Assembly (NCBI RefSeq): GCF_001571145.1 | Contig: NZ_BCTF01000011.1 | Coordinates: 93,643 to 157,642 of the forward strand | Reading direction: 5' to 3' | DNA from: Hydrogenophaga flava NBRC 102514 | GTDB taxonomy: Bacteria; Pseudomonadota; Gammaproteobacteria; Burkholderiales; Burkholderiaceae_C | Length of the DNA: 64,000 nt | Part shown: in pieces, positions 35,248-46,116 of the stretch | How positions within the stretch are numbered: the stretch's first letter is position 1 | Layout of the letters: every line of letters starts with the position of its first letter | Program-made: the position numbers and the translations under genes | Notes under the pieces: generated by a model | Told to the model about the DNA's origin: nothing | The model's database searches: none | The model's input: the letters and a program-made list of their open reading frames with translations, nothing else

Positions 35248-36147
35248 TCAGGCCACGGGCGGACTGTTCGCGGCGAGCAGCTCCCGCAGCCAGCGGTGGG
35301 CGGCGTCGTCCTGGTGGCGCCGGTGCCAGATCAGGTACATCGGCAGCGCCGGGCAGGGCACGGGCACCTCGCAGGTGCCGAAACCTGCCATGAAGCGGTC
35401 GGCCAGCAGCGAGGGAGCGGTGGCCAGCAGCGGGCTGCCGCGCAGAAAGGCGGGCAGGGCGCCGAAACCCGGCACCATCACCGCAAAGCGGCGGTGCACG
35501 CCCTCGGCTTCGAGCGTGCGGTCCAGATGCAGCGTGCGTCTGGGTTCGTAGACGACGGTGATGTGGTCAGCCGCGAGGTAGTCCTGGAGCGTTGTCGGTG
35601 CCGTGCGCAGGCTGGCATCGAAGTAGACGACGTAGCGGTCCTCGAACAGGCGCTTCTGCACGATGTCGCTGCCCTCGGGCGGGCGCGGGCTGATCGCTAG
35701 GTCGCAGGCACCGTCGCGCAGCATCTCCAGGCTCGGCACGTCGGACGGGATGATGCGCAGCGCCAGCCCGGGCGCCTGTTCGCGCAGCCGCTGCGCCAGG
35801 GCCGGCAGCAGCACCTCGCGCTGGAAGTCGTTGGCCGCGATGGTGACCGCGCCTTTCCAGCGCGCCGGGTCGAACGCGCCGCTCTGCGCGAAGCCCTGCA
35901 ACTGCCGCAGCAGCTCGCGCGCCTGCACCGCCAGCCCCGCCGCGCGGGCCGTGGCCACGATGCCTCGCCCGCTCTTGACGAACAGCGCGTCGCCGGTGAT
36001 GGCGCGCAGCTTGTCCAGCTGGTGGCTCACGGCCGACTGCGTCACGCCCAGCGACTGCGCCGCGCCGGTGATGCTGCCCGCCTCGACGACGGCCACCAGC
36101 AGCTGGAGCAGGCGGGCGTCGAGGTCTGACCAATCGAAATCACTCAT
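35248..36147 (-). CDS. LysR-type regulator divergent from ligAB
   Basis: 299 residues. HTH (GSITGAAQSLGVTQSAVSHQL) and a NodD/LinR-type effector domain ending MYLIWHRRHQDDAAHRWLR, like the LysR at 2902. Divergent from ligA with 93 nt between starts. Probably controls protocatechuate 4,5-cleavage in response to protocatechuate or a downstream pyrone. A palindrome lies 5 nt before its own start. Confidence 0.87.
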   Translation of the reverse strand: MSDFDWSDLDARLLQLLVAVVEAGSITGAAQSLGVTQSAVSHQLDKLRAITGDALFVKSGRGIVATARAAGLAVQARELLRQLQGFAQSGAFDPARWKGAVTIAANDFQREVLLPALAQRLREQAPGLALRIIPSDVPSLEMLRDGACDLAISPRPPEGSDIVQKRLFEDRYVVYFDASLRTAPTTLQDYLAADHITVVYEPRRTLHLDRTLEAEGVHRRFAVMVPGFGALPAFLRGSPLLATAPSLLADRFMAGFGTCEVPVPCPALPMYLIWHRRHQDDAAHRWLRELLAANSPPVA

Positions 36148-36151
36148 GTGT

Positions 36152-36169
36152 CAGATGATCATTCATCTG
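36152..36169. promoter_or_regulatory. palindromic operator between LysR gene and ligA
   Basis: CAGATGA, TCAT, TCATCTG: perfect 7-bp arms, just upstream of the LysR start at 36147 and 72 nt before ligA. A second small repeat, TTGAC-N4-GTCAA, is at 36204-36217. Suitable for LysR binding and autoregulation; not tested. Confidence 0.5.
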
Positions 36170-36240
36170 TTTATCTTTGGCAATGCGAGCGGAATACTCC
36201 GGCTTGACCCACGTCAACCCACCCCACGCAGGAGACTCCC

Positions 36241-36585
36241 GTGAGCAAGACCATCCCCGGCACCACGCCGTTCGACGGCGACGCGGCCCAGAAGGGCTAC
36301 GCGCTGAACAAGATGTGTTTTTCCTTCAACCACAAGGAAAACCGCGACGCCTTCGTCGCCGACCCCGAGGCCTTCATGAAGCAGTACGGTCTGAACAGCG
36401 AGCAGGCCGAGGCCATCCGCTCCAAGCAGGTGCTGGCCCTGATCGCGGCCGGCGGCAACGCCTACTACCTGGCCAAGTTCGCCGGCATCTTCGGCCTGGA
36501 CATGCAGGACATCGGCGCCCAGCAGACAGGCATGACCAAGGACGAGTTCAAGGCCAAGCTCGTGGCCGCGAACGAACAGTGCTGA
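36241..36585 (+). CDS. ligA: protocatechuate 4,5-dioxygenase alpha subunit
   Basis: 114 residues, GTG start preceded by AGGAGACTCCC. LigA-type helical small subunit: KGYALNKMCFSFNHKENRDAF, DPEAFMKQYGLNSEQ and GGNAYYLAKFAGIFGLDMQ. It caps the active site of the LigB catalytic subunit, encoded 15 nt downstream. The complex opens protocatechuate between C4 and C5 to 4-carboxy-2-hydroxymuconate semialdehyde. Confidence 0.92.
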   Translation: MSKTIPGTTPFDGDAAQKGYALNKMCFSFNHKENRDAFVADPEAFMKQYGLNSEQAEAIRSKQVLALIAAGGNAYYLAKFAGIFGLDMQDIGAQQTGMTKDEFKAKLVAANEQC

Positions 36586-36600
36586 ACCAGGAGACACCCC

Positions 36601-37449
36601 ATGGCACAACTCATCGGTGGCCTGGCCACATCGCACATCCCCGCCATCGGCGGCGCCATCCACAAGGGCCTGCAGAACGAGCCGTACTGGAAGCCCTTCT
36701 TCGACGGCTTTCCGCCGATCCATCAGTGGCTGGGCAAGGTCAAGCCCGACGTGGTGGTGGTGTTCTACAACGACCACGGACTGAACTTCTTCCTCGACAA
36801 GATGCCGACCTTCGCCGTGGGCGCGGCGGCCACCTACAGCAACGCCGACGAGGGCTGGGGCATCCCGACGCTGCCGCCGATCCCGGGCTGCCCGGATCTG
36901 TCGTGGCATCTGATCCGCGAGCTCATTGCCAAGGAATTCGACATCGTGACCTGCCAGGAGATGCTGGTGGACCACGCCTGCACGCTGCCGTTCAAGCTGT
37001 TCTGGCCCGAGCACGAGGTGGCGCCGGTGCAGATCGTGCCGATCAACATCAACACGGTGCAGTTCCCGCTGCCCACGGCCAAGCGCGTCTACAAGCTGGG
37101 CAAGGCGGTCGGTGAGGCGATCCAGAGCTGGGACAGCGACAAGCGTGTGGCGGTGATGGCCACGGGTGGCCTGTCACACCAGCTGGACGGCGAGCGAGCG
37201 GGCTTCATCAACAAGCAGTTCGACTTGCAGTTCCTGGACAGCATGGAAACGAACCCGGAGTGGGCGACGCAGTTCAGCGATCTGGAGCTGGTGGAGAAGG
37301 CGGGCACACAGGGTGTGGAGCTGCTGATGTGGCTGGCGATGCGGGCGGCGCTGACGGCGGCCAGCTCGGGTGTGCGCAAGGTGCACAGCAACTATCACAT
37401 CCCGATTTCCAACACGGCGACGGGTGTGCTGGCGCTGGAGACGGTCTGA
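36601..37449 (+). CDS. ligB: protocatechuate 4,5-dioxygenase beta (catalytic) subunit
   Basis: 282 residues. Fe(II) ligands are visible at His12 (LATSHIPAIG), His59 (FYNDHGLNFF) and Glu240 (TQGVELLMW). The catalytic base is His193 (GGLSHQLDGE). These match LigB His12/His61/Glu242/His195 with a 2-residue shift. RBS AGGAGACACCCC. A strong terminator follows at once, so ligAB form a two-gene transcript; later pathway genes (ligC, ligI, ligJ, ligK) are not in the window. Confidence 0.94.
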   Translation: MAQLIGGLATSHIPAIGGAIHKGLQNEPYWKPFFDGFPPIHQWLGKVKPDVVVVFYNDHGLNFFLDKMPTFAVGAAATYSNADEGWGIPTLPPIPGCPDLSWHLIRELIAKEFDIVTCQEMLVDHACTLPFKLFWPEHEVAPVQIVPININTVQFPLPTAKRVYKLGKAVGEAIQSWDSDKRVAVMATGGLSHQLDGERAGFINKQFDLQFLDSMETNPEWATQFSDLELVEKAGTQGVELLMWLAMRAALTAASSGVRKVHSNYHIPISNTATGVLALETV

Positions 37450-37477
37450 CCTGTTGTTTCTGTTGCTGTGTCGAAGA

Positions 37478-37499
37478 GGGGCCTTTGTGGCCCCTTTTT
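37478..37499 (+). terminator. rho-independent terminator after ligB
   Basis: Stem GGGGCC (37478-37483), loop TTTGT, GGCCCC (37489-37494), then five T. Located 28 nt after the ligB stop. Confidence 0.85.
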
Positions 37500-37520
37500 C
37501 TTGTCTGCTTGTGTGGTGTG

Positions 37521-37620
37521 GTTCGGCGCGTGCGGGTGCCCTGCGCCGCTCATGTCCCCCGGCGGCCTGCGGCCGCCTCCTCCTTTACTTCGCTCTGCAG
37601 GACACCCGCACACGCCGAAC
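37521..37620. repeat. structured inverted-repeat element, unit 1
   Basis: A 100-bp unit. Outer arms 37521-37543 and 37598-37620 are reverse complements at 21 of 23 positions. Inside are CGCTCATGTCCCCC, a 7-bp hairpin GGCGGCC-TGC-GGCCGCC (37561-37577) and TCCTCCTTTACTTCGCT. The inner region (37545-37597) is repeated in opposite orientation in unit 2. Between ligB and rpoD; no gene seen. Part of a 398-nt stretch (37450-37847) that otherwise holds only two terminators. Confidence 0.8.
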
Positions 37621-37666
37621 CGGCGAAGTGCAGGTTTTCCACCGTTGGCATGCCGACGCCTCGCGG

Positions 37667-37767
37667 TGCCTGAAGCGTCGGGTGTCCGCGCAGCGAAGTA
37701 AAGGAGGAGAACCGGCGCAGCCGGTTCGGGGGACATGAGCGGAGTCGGATACCCGGCGATTCAGGCA
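37667..37767. repeat. structured inverted-repeat element, unit 2 (opposite orientation)
   Basis: Outer arms 37667-37688 and 37746-37767 are reverse complements at 19 of 22 positions, two of the three differences being compatible with G-U pairs. The inner hairpin GAACCGGC-GCA-GCCGGTTC (37709-37727) differs in bases from that of unit 1 but is equally self-complementary. The flanking constant segments AGCGAAGTAAAGGAGGA and GGGGGACATGAGCGG are the reverse complement of those in unit 1. Confidence 0.8.
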
Positions 37768-37790
37768 CTTGCCAGCCAGGGTGGCGTGAC

Positions 37791-37822
37791 AAAAACAAAA
37801 CGGGAGCCCGAAGGCCCCCGTT
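37791..37822 (-). terminator. rho-independent terminator of rpoD
   Basis: On the minus strand: AACGGGGGCC, TTCG, GGCTCCCGTT, followed by a T-rich run (37791-37800). A 10-bp stem with one mismatch and a UUCG-type loop, 25 nt downstream of the rpoD stop. Confidence 0.85.
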
Positions 37823-37847
37823 CTGAAGAGTGAATCGCTGAAAGGAA

Positions 37848-40160
<2,313 letters not shown>

Positions 40161-40462
40161 GGGAACCTCAAAAAACGTCAGGAAAGATACCGGCTGAGAC
40201 ACACAAAAATCGCCAGAATTCCGCTGTTCAAGGCGCAAATCCGGTGGTTTTTGTCGGGCGAATCAAACACTGGAGCCCGCACTTCGCCGGGGAAGGGCGG
40301 GCCTGCAAGCTGTGTGGGCGAACATTTGGTGTGCAGTCCTTGCGGGGTTCCGTCGGGCCAGGGGCGCCGAGGTGGCCGGGATGTCTGTATCCGAAACCCC
40401 TGTGCTGGGGGGTGGCCGGTGCCGGAGGTGCTGCTGTCGCGCTTGCGGTGCAAAACGCGAGA
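40161..40462 (-). promoter_or_regulatory. rpoD upstream region with a possible -10 box
   Basis: 302-nt gap between dnaG and rpoD with no gene seen. On the minus strand a perfect TATAAT lies at 40462-40467, overlapping the dnaG stop codon, with only a poor -35 (GGCACT) 17 nt before it. It could start an rpoD transcript with a leader of about 290 nt. Nearer rpoD, TTGAAC at about 40228 is a second weak -35 candidate. Both are low-confidence guesses. Confidence 0.3.
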
Positions 40463-42451
40463 TTATACCGCTGAGCTCGAATTCAGTGCCTTGATGCGTT
40501 CATTGATCTCCCGCAGACGCTCGCGGGCTTGCGGGTCGGTGGCGGCCAGGAGGGACAGCGCCTGGCTCTGGCGCATCAGCTCGTCCCGGCGCAGCAGGTC
40601 CATCACGCCGGCCAGTTCTTCCAGCTCGGACGCCGAGTCGGCCGCGATGGTGGCCTGCTCCACCTCCGCGCAGACATAGGCCTCGAACGGCTCCCCGCGC
40701 AGGCCCTCGCGCAGCGCCGCCCAAGGCTGCGGGCCGTGCTCGTGCAGCTGCGCCTCCAGCCAGGCGAACACCGGGCCGTGTGGCGCCGGCAGGTGGGCCA
40801 GCATGGCGTGGTCGTCGGCCGAGAGGCTGTCCCAGGCGGCGGCGTTGGCCAGCAACAGGCCCACGGCCCGGTCCGTGCGGCTCTTGCTGGCGATCTGACG
40901 GCCCAGCATGCGCGGCGGGGGCGGCGGGCCCTTGCGCCAGTTGTTCCGGCCGTTGCCGCCGGTCCAGGAACCTCGGCCGCGGGATTCGGCCGGGGCGCTC
41001 CAGGCACCGGGGGGATTCTGGGGAGCAGGGGCAGGGGAGTAGCTCGCCTGGTGTGCCGCTCCGCCGTCGGTGGGCGTTTGCGTGTTTTGCGAAGCGGTTG
41101 GCTGGCGCTCTTCCCGCGGGCGGCGCGGCGCGCGATCGTCCCGTTGCCAGAGCTGCTGCAGGTCGGGCGTGCCGATGCCGATCTGCTGCGCCAGCTCGGC
41201 CAGCAACTGTCGCTTCAGTGCGCCCTCGGGCAGGGCGCTCCACAGCGGACGCGCCTGGCTGGAGAGGCGGGCGCGGCCTTCGGCACTGCCCAGATCGCAG
41301 TCCGCGCTGGCCGCGTCGACCAGGAACTTCGACAGCGGCACCGCCTGCTTGACGAAATTCGCGAAGGCGTCGGCGCCATGTTCGCGGATGTAGCTGTCCG
41401 GGTCGTGCTCGGGAGGCAGAAAGAGGAACTTCACACTGCGCGTGTCGGTGGCCAGGGGCAGGGCGGCATCCAGCGCCTTGCGGGCGGCGCGGCGGCCAGC
41501 GGCGTCGCCGTCGAAGCTGAACACCACGGCGTCGGTGAAGCGGAACAGCTTGTGCACATGGTCGGGCGTGCAGGCCGTACCCAGCGTGGCCACGGCATTG
41601 GCAAAACCCAGTTGGGCCAGCGCGACCACGTCCATGTAGCCCTCGGTCACGAGCGCGTAGCCGTGCTGCCGGATGGCGGTGCGGGCCTCGAACAGGCCAT
41701 AGAGTTCGCGGCCCTTGCTGAACACCGGCGTTTCGGGCGAGTTCAGGTACTTGGGCTCACCCTTGTCGAGCACGCGTCCGCCAAAGCCGATGCACTCGCC
41801 CTTGACGTTGCGGATAGGGAACATGATCCGGTCGCGGAAGCGGTCATAGCGCTTGGCCTCGCCGTCCTGGCCTTTTTCGTCCTCGTGCTCGATCACCAGA
41901 CCCGATTCGACCAGCAGCGGTTCGCTGTAGTCCGGGAACACGCCGGCCAGGTGCCGCCAGCCTTCGGGCGCGTAGCCCAGGCCGAAGGTCTTGGCGATCT
42001 GGCCCGACAGGCCGCGGCCCTTGAGGTAGGTGACCGCGCGCGGCGAGTCCTTGAGGTCCTTCTGGTAGACCTTGGCGGCTCTTTCCAGCACATCGGTGAG
42101 TGTGGCCTGCTTCTGGCGCTGCTGGGCAGCGCGTTCGCGGTCCTGCGGCGACACATCGTCTTCCGGCACCTGCAGGCCGACCTGCTGGGCCAGGTCCTTC
42201 ACCGCTTCGACGAAGTTCATGCCCGCGTGTTCCATCAGGAAACCGATGGCGTTGCCGTTCGCGCCGCAGCCGAAGCAGTGGTAGAACTGTTTGGTCGGGC
42301 TGACGCTGAACGACGGCGACTTTTCGCCGTGGAACGGGCACAGTCCCATGAAGTTGGCGCCACCTTTCTTCAACTGGACGTACCGGCCCACCACGTCGAC
42401 CACATCGACGCGGTTGAGCAGTTCCTGGATGAAAGATTGCGGTATGGCCAC
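40463..42451 (-). CDS. dnaG: DNA primase
   Basis: 662 residues from a GTG start (VAIPQSFIQELLNRVDVVDVV), chosen because it gives the standard DnaG N-terminus and is preceded by GGGGGAGAAT. Zinc-binding module LCPFHGEKSPSF...FYHCFGCG, TOPRIM motifs LVTEGYMDVVAL and FSFDGDAAGRRA, a Pro/Gln-rich linker, and a C-terminal helicase-interacting helical domain. Synthesises RNA primers at the fork. rpsU, the usual upstream neighbour, is absent; instead an acyl-CoA ligase diverges 43 nt away. Confidence 0.96.
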   Translation of the reverse strand: MAIPQSFIQELLNRVDVVDVVGRYVQLKKGGANFMGLCPFHGEKSPSFSVSPTKQFYHCFGCGANGNAIGFLMEHAGMNFVEAVKDLAQQVGLQVPEDDVSPQDRERAAQQRQKQATLTDVLERAAKVYQKDLKDSPRAVTYLKGRGLSGQIAKTFGLGYAPEGWRHLAGVFPDYSEPLLVESGLVIEHEDEKGQDGEAKRYDRFRDRIMFPIRNVKGECIGFGGRVLDKGEPKYLNSPETPVFSKGRELYGLFEARTAIRQHGYALVTEGYMDVVALAQLGFANAVATLGTACTPDHVHKLFRFTDAVVFSFDGDAAGRRAARKALDAALPLATDTRSVKFLFLPPEHDPDSYIREHGADAFANFVKQAVPLSKFLVDAASADCDLGSAEGRARLSSQARPLWSALPEGALKRQLLAELAQQIGIGTPDLQQLWQRDDRAPRRPREERQPTASQNTQTPTDGGAAHQASYSPAPAPQNPPGAWSAPAESRGRGSWTGGNGRNNWRKGPPPPPRMLGRQIASKSRTDRAVGLLLANAAAWDSLSADDHAMLAHLPAPHGPVFAWLEAQLHEHGPQPWAALREGLRGEPFEAYVCAEVEQATIAADSASELEELAGVMDLLRRDELMRQSQALSLLAATDPQARERLREINERIKALNSSSAV

Positions 42452-42494
42452 GGGGCTATTCTCCCCCACGATGTCCACGAACCCGGAGACCCGA

Positions 42495-44141
42495 ATGACC
42501 AACATCTACGACCAGGACCTGCCCCGCAACGAGGCCAACTTCGCGCCGATCTCGCCGTTGTCGTTTATCGAGCGCACTGCCGAGGTCTACCCCGACCGGC
42601 TGGCCATCGTGCACGGCGGCCTGCGCCAGACCTGGGCCCAGACTTACGCCCGCACCCGCCAGCTGGCCAATGCGCTGCAGAAAGCCGGCATCGGCAAGAA
42701 CGACACCGTGGCGGTGATGCTGCCCAACACGCCGCCCATGGTGGAGGCGCACTTCGGCGTGTCCATGGCCGGCGCGGTGCTCAACGCGCTCAACACCCGG
42801 CTCGATCCCGAGGCCATCGCCTTCATGCTCGACCACGGCGAAGCCAAGGCCGTGATCGTCGACCCCGAGTTCGCCGGCACCATGACCAAGGCGCTGAAGC
42901 TGCGCACGCGAACCGAGCCGCTGCTGGTGATCGACGTGCAGGATGCGCTGTTCACCGGTGAAAGCCAGCCCATCGGCAGCACCACCTACGAGGCCTTCAT
43001 CGCCGGCGGTGACCCCGCCTTTGCCTGGCAGCTGCCGGGCGACGAATGGGACGCCATTGCTCTGAACTACACCAGCGGCACCACCGGCAACCCCAAGGGC
43101 GTGGTCTACCACCACCGCGGCGCTGCGATGAACGCGATCAGCAACATCCTCGAATGGGACATGCCCAAGCATGCGGTCTACCTCTGGACCCTGCCGATGT
43201 TCCACTGCAACGGCTGGTGCTTCCCCTGGACGGTGGCGGCGCGCGCGGGTGTCAACGTCTGCCTGCGGCGCGTGGAGGCGCAGACCATCTTCGACCTGAT
43301 GCGCGCGCACGGCGTGACGCACTACTGCGGCGCCCCCATCGTGCAGGGTCTGCTGGTGAATGCGCCCGCCGCGATGAAGGTCGGCATCCCCGCGGGCATC
43401 AAGGCCATGGTCGCGGGAGCCGCGCCGCCGGCCTCGATGATCGAGGGCATGGAGCAGATGGGCTTCGACCTGACGCACGTCTACGGCCTGACCGAGGTGT
43501 ATGGGCCGGCCACGGTCTGCGCCAAGCACGACAGCTGGAATCAGCTCGACATCGGCGAGCGCGCCCGGCTGAATGCGCGCCAGGGCGTGCGCTACCACCT
43601 GGAGCGCGACGTGCGCGTGCTCGACCCGCAGACGATGCAGCCGGTGCCGCTGGATGGCGAGACCATGGGTGAGATCATGTTCAAGGGCAATATCGCCATG
43701 AAGGGCTACCTGAAGAACCCGAAGGCGACGCAGGAGGCCTTTGCGGGCGGCTGGTTCCACAGCGGCGACCTGGCGGTGCAGTACGCCGACGGCTATTTCA
43801 AGATCAAGGACCGCAGCAAGGACATCATCATCTCGGGCGGCGAGAACATCTCGTCCATCGAGGTGGAGGACGTGCTCTACCGCCACCCCGACGTGCTCGC
43901 CGCCGCCGTGGTGGCGCGGCCCGATCCGAAGTGGGGCGAGACGCCCTGTGCCTTTGTGGAGTTGAAGTTCGGCGCGCACACCACACCCGAGGACATCGTC
44001 AGGCACTGCAAGCAGCACCTGGCGGGTTTCAAGGTGCCGCGCTACGTGGTGTTCGGCGAGCTGCCCAAGACCAGTACGGGAAAGATCCAGAAGTTCGAGC
44101 TGCGCAAGCAGGCGGGCTCGGCGTCGGCCATAGACGTCTGA
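42495..44141 (+). CDS. medium-chain-type acyl-CoA synthetase (AMP-binding, DmdB/AlkK-like)
   Basis: 548 residues. AMP-binding core LNYTSGTTGNPKGVVYHH, VYGLTEVYGPA, GWFHSGDLAV, KDRSKDIIISGGENISS and the C-terminal Lys in TSTGKIQKFEL. The long GTTGNPKGVVYHHRGAAMN motif matches the medium-chain/methylmercaptopropionate CoA ligase group. Activates a short or medium fatty acid. Alone on its strand between dnaG and ggt; the start codon lies 43 nt from the divergent dnaG start. Confidence 0.88.
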   Translation: MTNIYDQDLPRNEANFAPISPLSFIERTAEVYPDRLAIVHGGLRQTWAQTYARTRQLANALQKAGIGKNDTVAVMLPNTPPMVEAHFGVSMAGAVLNALNTRLDPEAIAFMLDHGEAKAVIVDPEFAGTMTKALKLRTRTEPLLVIDVQDALFTGESQPIGSTTYEAFIAGGDPAFAWQLPGDEWDAIALNYTSGTTGNPKGVVYHHRGAAMNAISNILEWDMPKHAVYLWTLPMFHCNGWCFPWTVAARAGVNVCLRRVEAQTIFDLMRAHGVTHYCGAPIVQGLLVNAPAAMKVGIPAGIKAMVAGAAPPASMIEGMEQMGFDLTHVYGLTEVYGPATVCAKHDSWNQLDIGERARLNARQGVRYHLERDVRVLDPQTMQPVPLDGETMGEIMFKGNIAMKGYLKNPKATQEAFAGGWFHSGDLAVQYADGYFKIKDRSKDIIISGGENISSIEVEDVLYRHPDVLAAAVVARPDPKWGETPCAFVELKFGAHTTPEDIVRHCKQHLAGFKVPRYVVFGELPKTSTGKIQKFELRKQAGSASAIDV

Positions 44142-44171
44142 TACCGACCCGCCCTCGCGGCGCACCTGCGT

Positions 44172-46016
44172 TCAGTCTCCGGCGACGATCCCCTCGCGCC
44201 GCGGGTCGGCACCGCCGAGCCACACCGGCCGGCCATCCTTCGTCCCGCGCTGGATCGCCTGCAGGCCGCTGGTCATCGGAGTCTCGCTGACCATGTGGCC
44301 CCTGGCCTGCAGGGCCTGCACCGTCGCTGCCGGAAAACGACCGGCCTCCAGCATCGCCGGTCCGCCCAGCGTGCCAAAGTTCGGCAGGTCGATCGCGGCC
44401 TGCGGTGACAGACCACCGCCGAGCGTGCCCAGCAGGGTCTTGGCCGTGAAGTGGATGATCAGCGCGCCGCCCGGGCTGCCCGCGCTCATCAGCAGCTGAC
44501 CTGTGCCCTTGTCGAACACCAGCGTCGGCGACATCGACGAGCGCGGCCGCTTGCCGGGCTCCACCCGGTTCGCGATGGGCTGGCCCTGCGCGTCGGTGGG
44601 TGCGAAGCTGAAGTCGGTCAACTGGTTGTTCAGCAGGAAGCCGCCGCTGCGGCCCTGACCGGTGTTCACCATCAGCCGCGACCCGAAGCCCGCCTCGATG
44701 GTGGTGGTCATGGCCAGCGCGTTGCCGAAGCGGTCGGTGATGCTGATGTGGCTGGTGCCGTACTCTGGCTGGTCGGGCATGGGCGCATGGGCCAGCGGCG
44801 CGCCGCCCGGACGGCCGGGGCCGACCTGCGGCGCGCGGGCCGGCGTGATCAGGCGCGCGCGCTCGTCGAGGTAGGCCGGCTGCAGCAGGCTGTCCCAGCG
44901 GCCGGCCGGGGCGGCCACGAAGTCCGGATCGGCCAGGTACTGCGCGCGGTCGGCAAACGCCAGGCGTGAGGCCTCGATGTAGGCATGCAGCCAGTCGGCG
45001 CCGGGCGTGCCGTTCAGCGGTGCGGCGCCCTGCGGCGTGCGTGCCAGCAGCCCGAGGATCTGCCCGACGGCGATGGCGCCCGAGCTCGGGGGTGGAAAGC
45101 CGCAGATGCGCAGCGCCTTCGCCGCCGCGGTGTGGTCCATGCACAGCGCTTCGCGCTCGCGGGGCTGGTAGCGCTGCAGGTCGTCCACCGACAGCGTGCC
45201 CGGCATCCTAGGATGCCGGCGCACCTTGTCCACGATGGCCTGCGCCACTGGGCCTTCGTGCAGCGCCCTGGGTCCCTGCGCCGCGATGCCGCTCAGCACC
45301 GCCGCCAGCTCGGGGTTCTTCAGCACATGGCCCACCGGGTGCGGTGTGCCGTCGGGGCGGTAGAAGTAGGCCGCGGCCACCGCGTCGGCCTTGAGCGCAC
45401 TTTCGGCCGCCAGCAGCGTGTGCAGGCGCGGGCTGACGGCAAATCCCCGCTCGGCCAGCGCGATGGCGGGTTCGAACAGCACCGCCCAGGGCAGGCGGCC
45501 GTGCTGGCGGTGGGCGAGGGCGAGCATGGCGACCGCGCCGGGCGTGCCCACCGACAGGCCGGATGCGATCGCTTCCATGGAGGGCAGGGGTTTGCCGTCG
45601 CCGTCGAGGAAGAGTTGCGGCGTAGCGCCGGCAGGCGCCGTCTCGCGCCCGTCGAAGGCCTGCACGCGGCGGCCGTCGTGGTGCAGCAGGAAGGCGCCGC
45701 CGCCGATGCCGCTCGATTGCGGCTCGACCAGGGTCAGCACCATCTGCACGGCGACCGCGGCATCGACCGCGCTGCCACCGGCGCGCAGGATTTGCAGACC
45801 AGCTTCGGCGGCCAGCGGGTTGGCCGCCGCCACCGCCTGCTGGCTGATGGTCCAGCCGGGCTTGGCCTGCAGGCCGGAAGCCAATTCGGGCTGTGCCGGT
45901 GACGATGCCACGCCGGTCGACCGGTGCGTGTCCGCCGATCCGGCACAGGCCCCCATGATCGCGCCGATGGCCAGGACCAGCGCGCGATGCACCATCTGTT
46001 TTGTGCACTCTTTCAT
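44172..46016 (-). CDS. ggt: gamma-glutamyltransferase (lipoprotein-type signal)
   Basis: 614 residues. Signal with lipobox-like MGACAG after MKECTKQMVHRALVLAIGAI. The conserved body includes SSGIGGGAFLLHHDG, the autocatalytic nucleophile Thr in EYGTSHISITD, and SMSPTLVFD...SAGSPGGALIIHF. It is made as a precursor cleaved before that Thr and degrades periplasmic glutathione. The start could instead be 46028. The Cys suggests a membrane anchor, unusual but known for periplasmic enzymes. No operon partner. Confidence 0.9.
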   Translation of the reverse strand: MKECTKQMVHRALVLAIGAIMGACAGSADTHRSTGVASSPAQPELASGLQAKPGWTISQQAVAAANPLAAEAGLQILRAGGSAVDAAVAVQMVLTLVEPQSSGIGGGAFLLHHDGRRVQAFDGRETAPAGATPQLFLDGDGKPLPSMEAIASGLSVGTPGAVAMLALAHRQHGRLPWAVLFEPAIALAERGFAVSPRLHTLLAAESALKADAVAAAYFYRPDGTPHPVGHVLKNPELAAVLSGIAAQGPRALHEGPVAQAIVDKVRRHPRMPGTLSVDDLQRYQPREREALCMDHTAAAKALRICGFPPPSSGAIAVGQILGLLARTPQGAAPLNGTPGADWLHAYIEASRLAFADRAQYLADPDFVAAPAGRWDSLLQPAYLDERARLITPARAPQVGPGRPGGAPLAHAPMPDQPEYGTSHISITDRFGNALAMTTTIEAGFGSRLMVNTGQGRSGGFLLNNQLTDFSFAPTDAQGQPIANRVEPGKRPRSSMSPTLVFDKGTGQLLMSAGSPGGALIIHFTAKTLLGTLGGGLSPQAAIDLPNFGTLGGPAMLEAGRFPAATVQALQARGHMVSETPMTSGLQAIQRGTKDGRPVWLGGADPRREGIVAGD

Positions 46017-46116
46017 GAAACGGCCCATTTTGTAACTTGATGTTGCAGGGGCTGGCCCGGGTGGTCGAATCGCCCCCACGGACGGGGCGCGCGCAGCGCG
46101 GCGGGGGCGATTTCTG

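Noticed and set aside
37395..37736. Small ORFs starting MSG(A/V)G inside the inverted-repeat units
   Set aside because: Similarity arises from the repeated DNA itself. The frames run into terminators or ligB antisense and share no protein pattern beyond the first residues.
37450..37847. tRNA gene near rpoD, as in some proteobacteria
   Set aside because: No cloverleaf or CCA-like end found; the region is explained by the inverted units and two terminators.
40462..40467. TATAAT as a firm rpoD promoter
   Set aside because: No acceptable -35 and it overlaps the dnaG stop codon; kept only as a low-confidence possibility.
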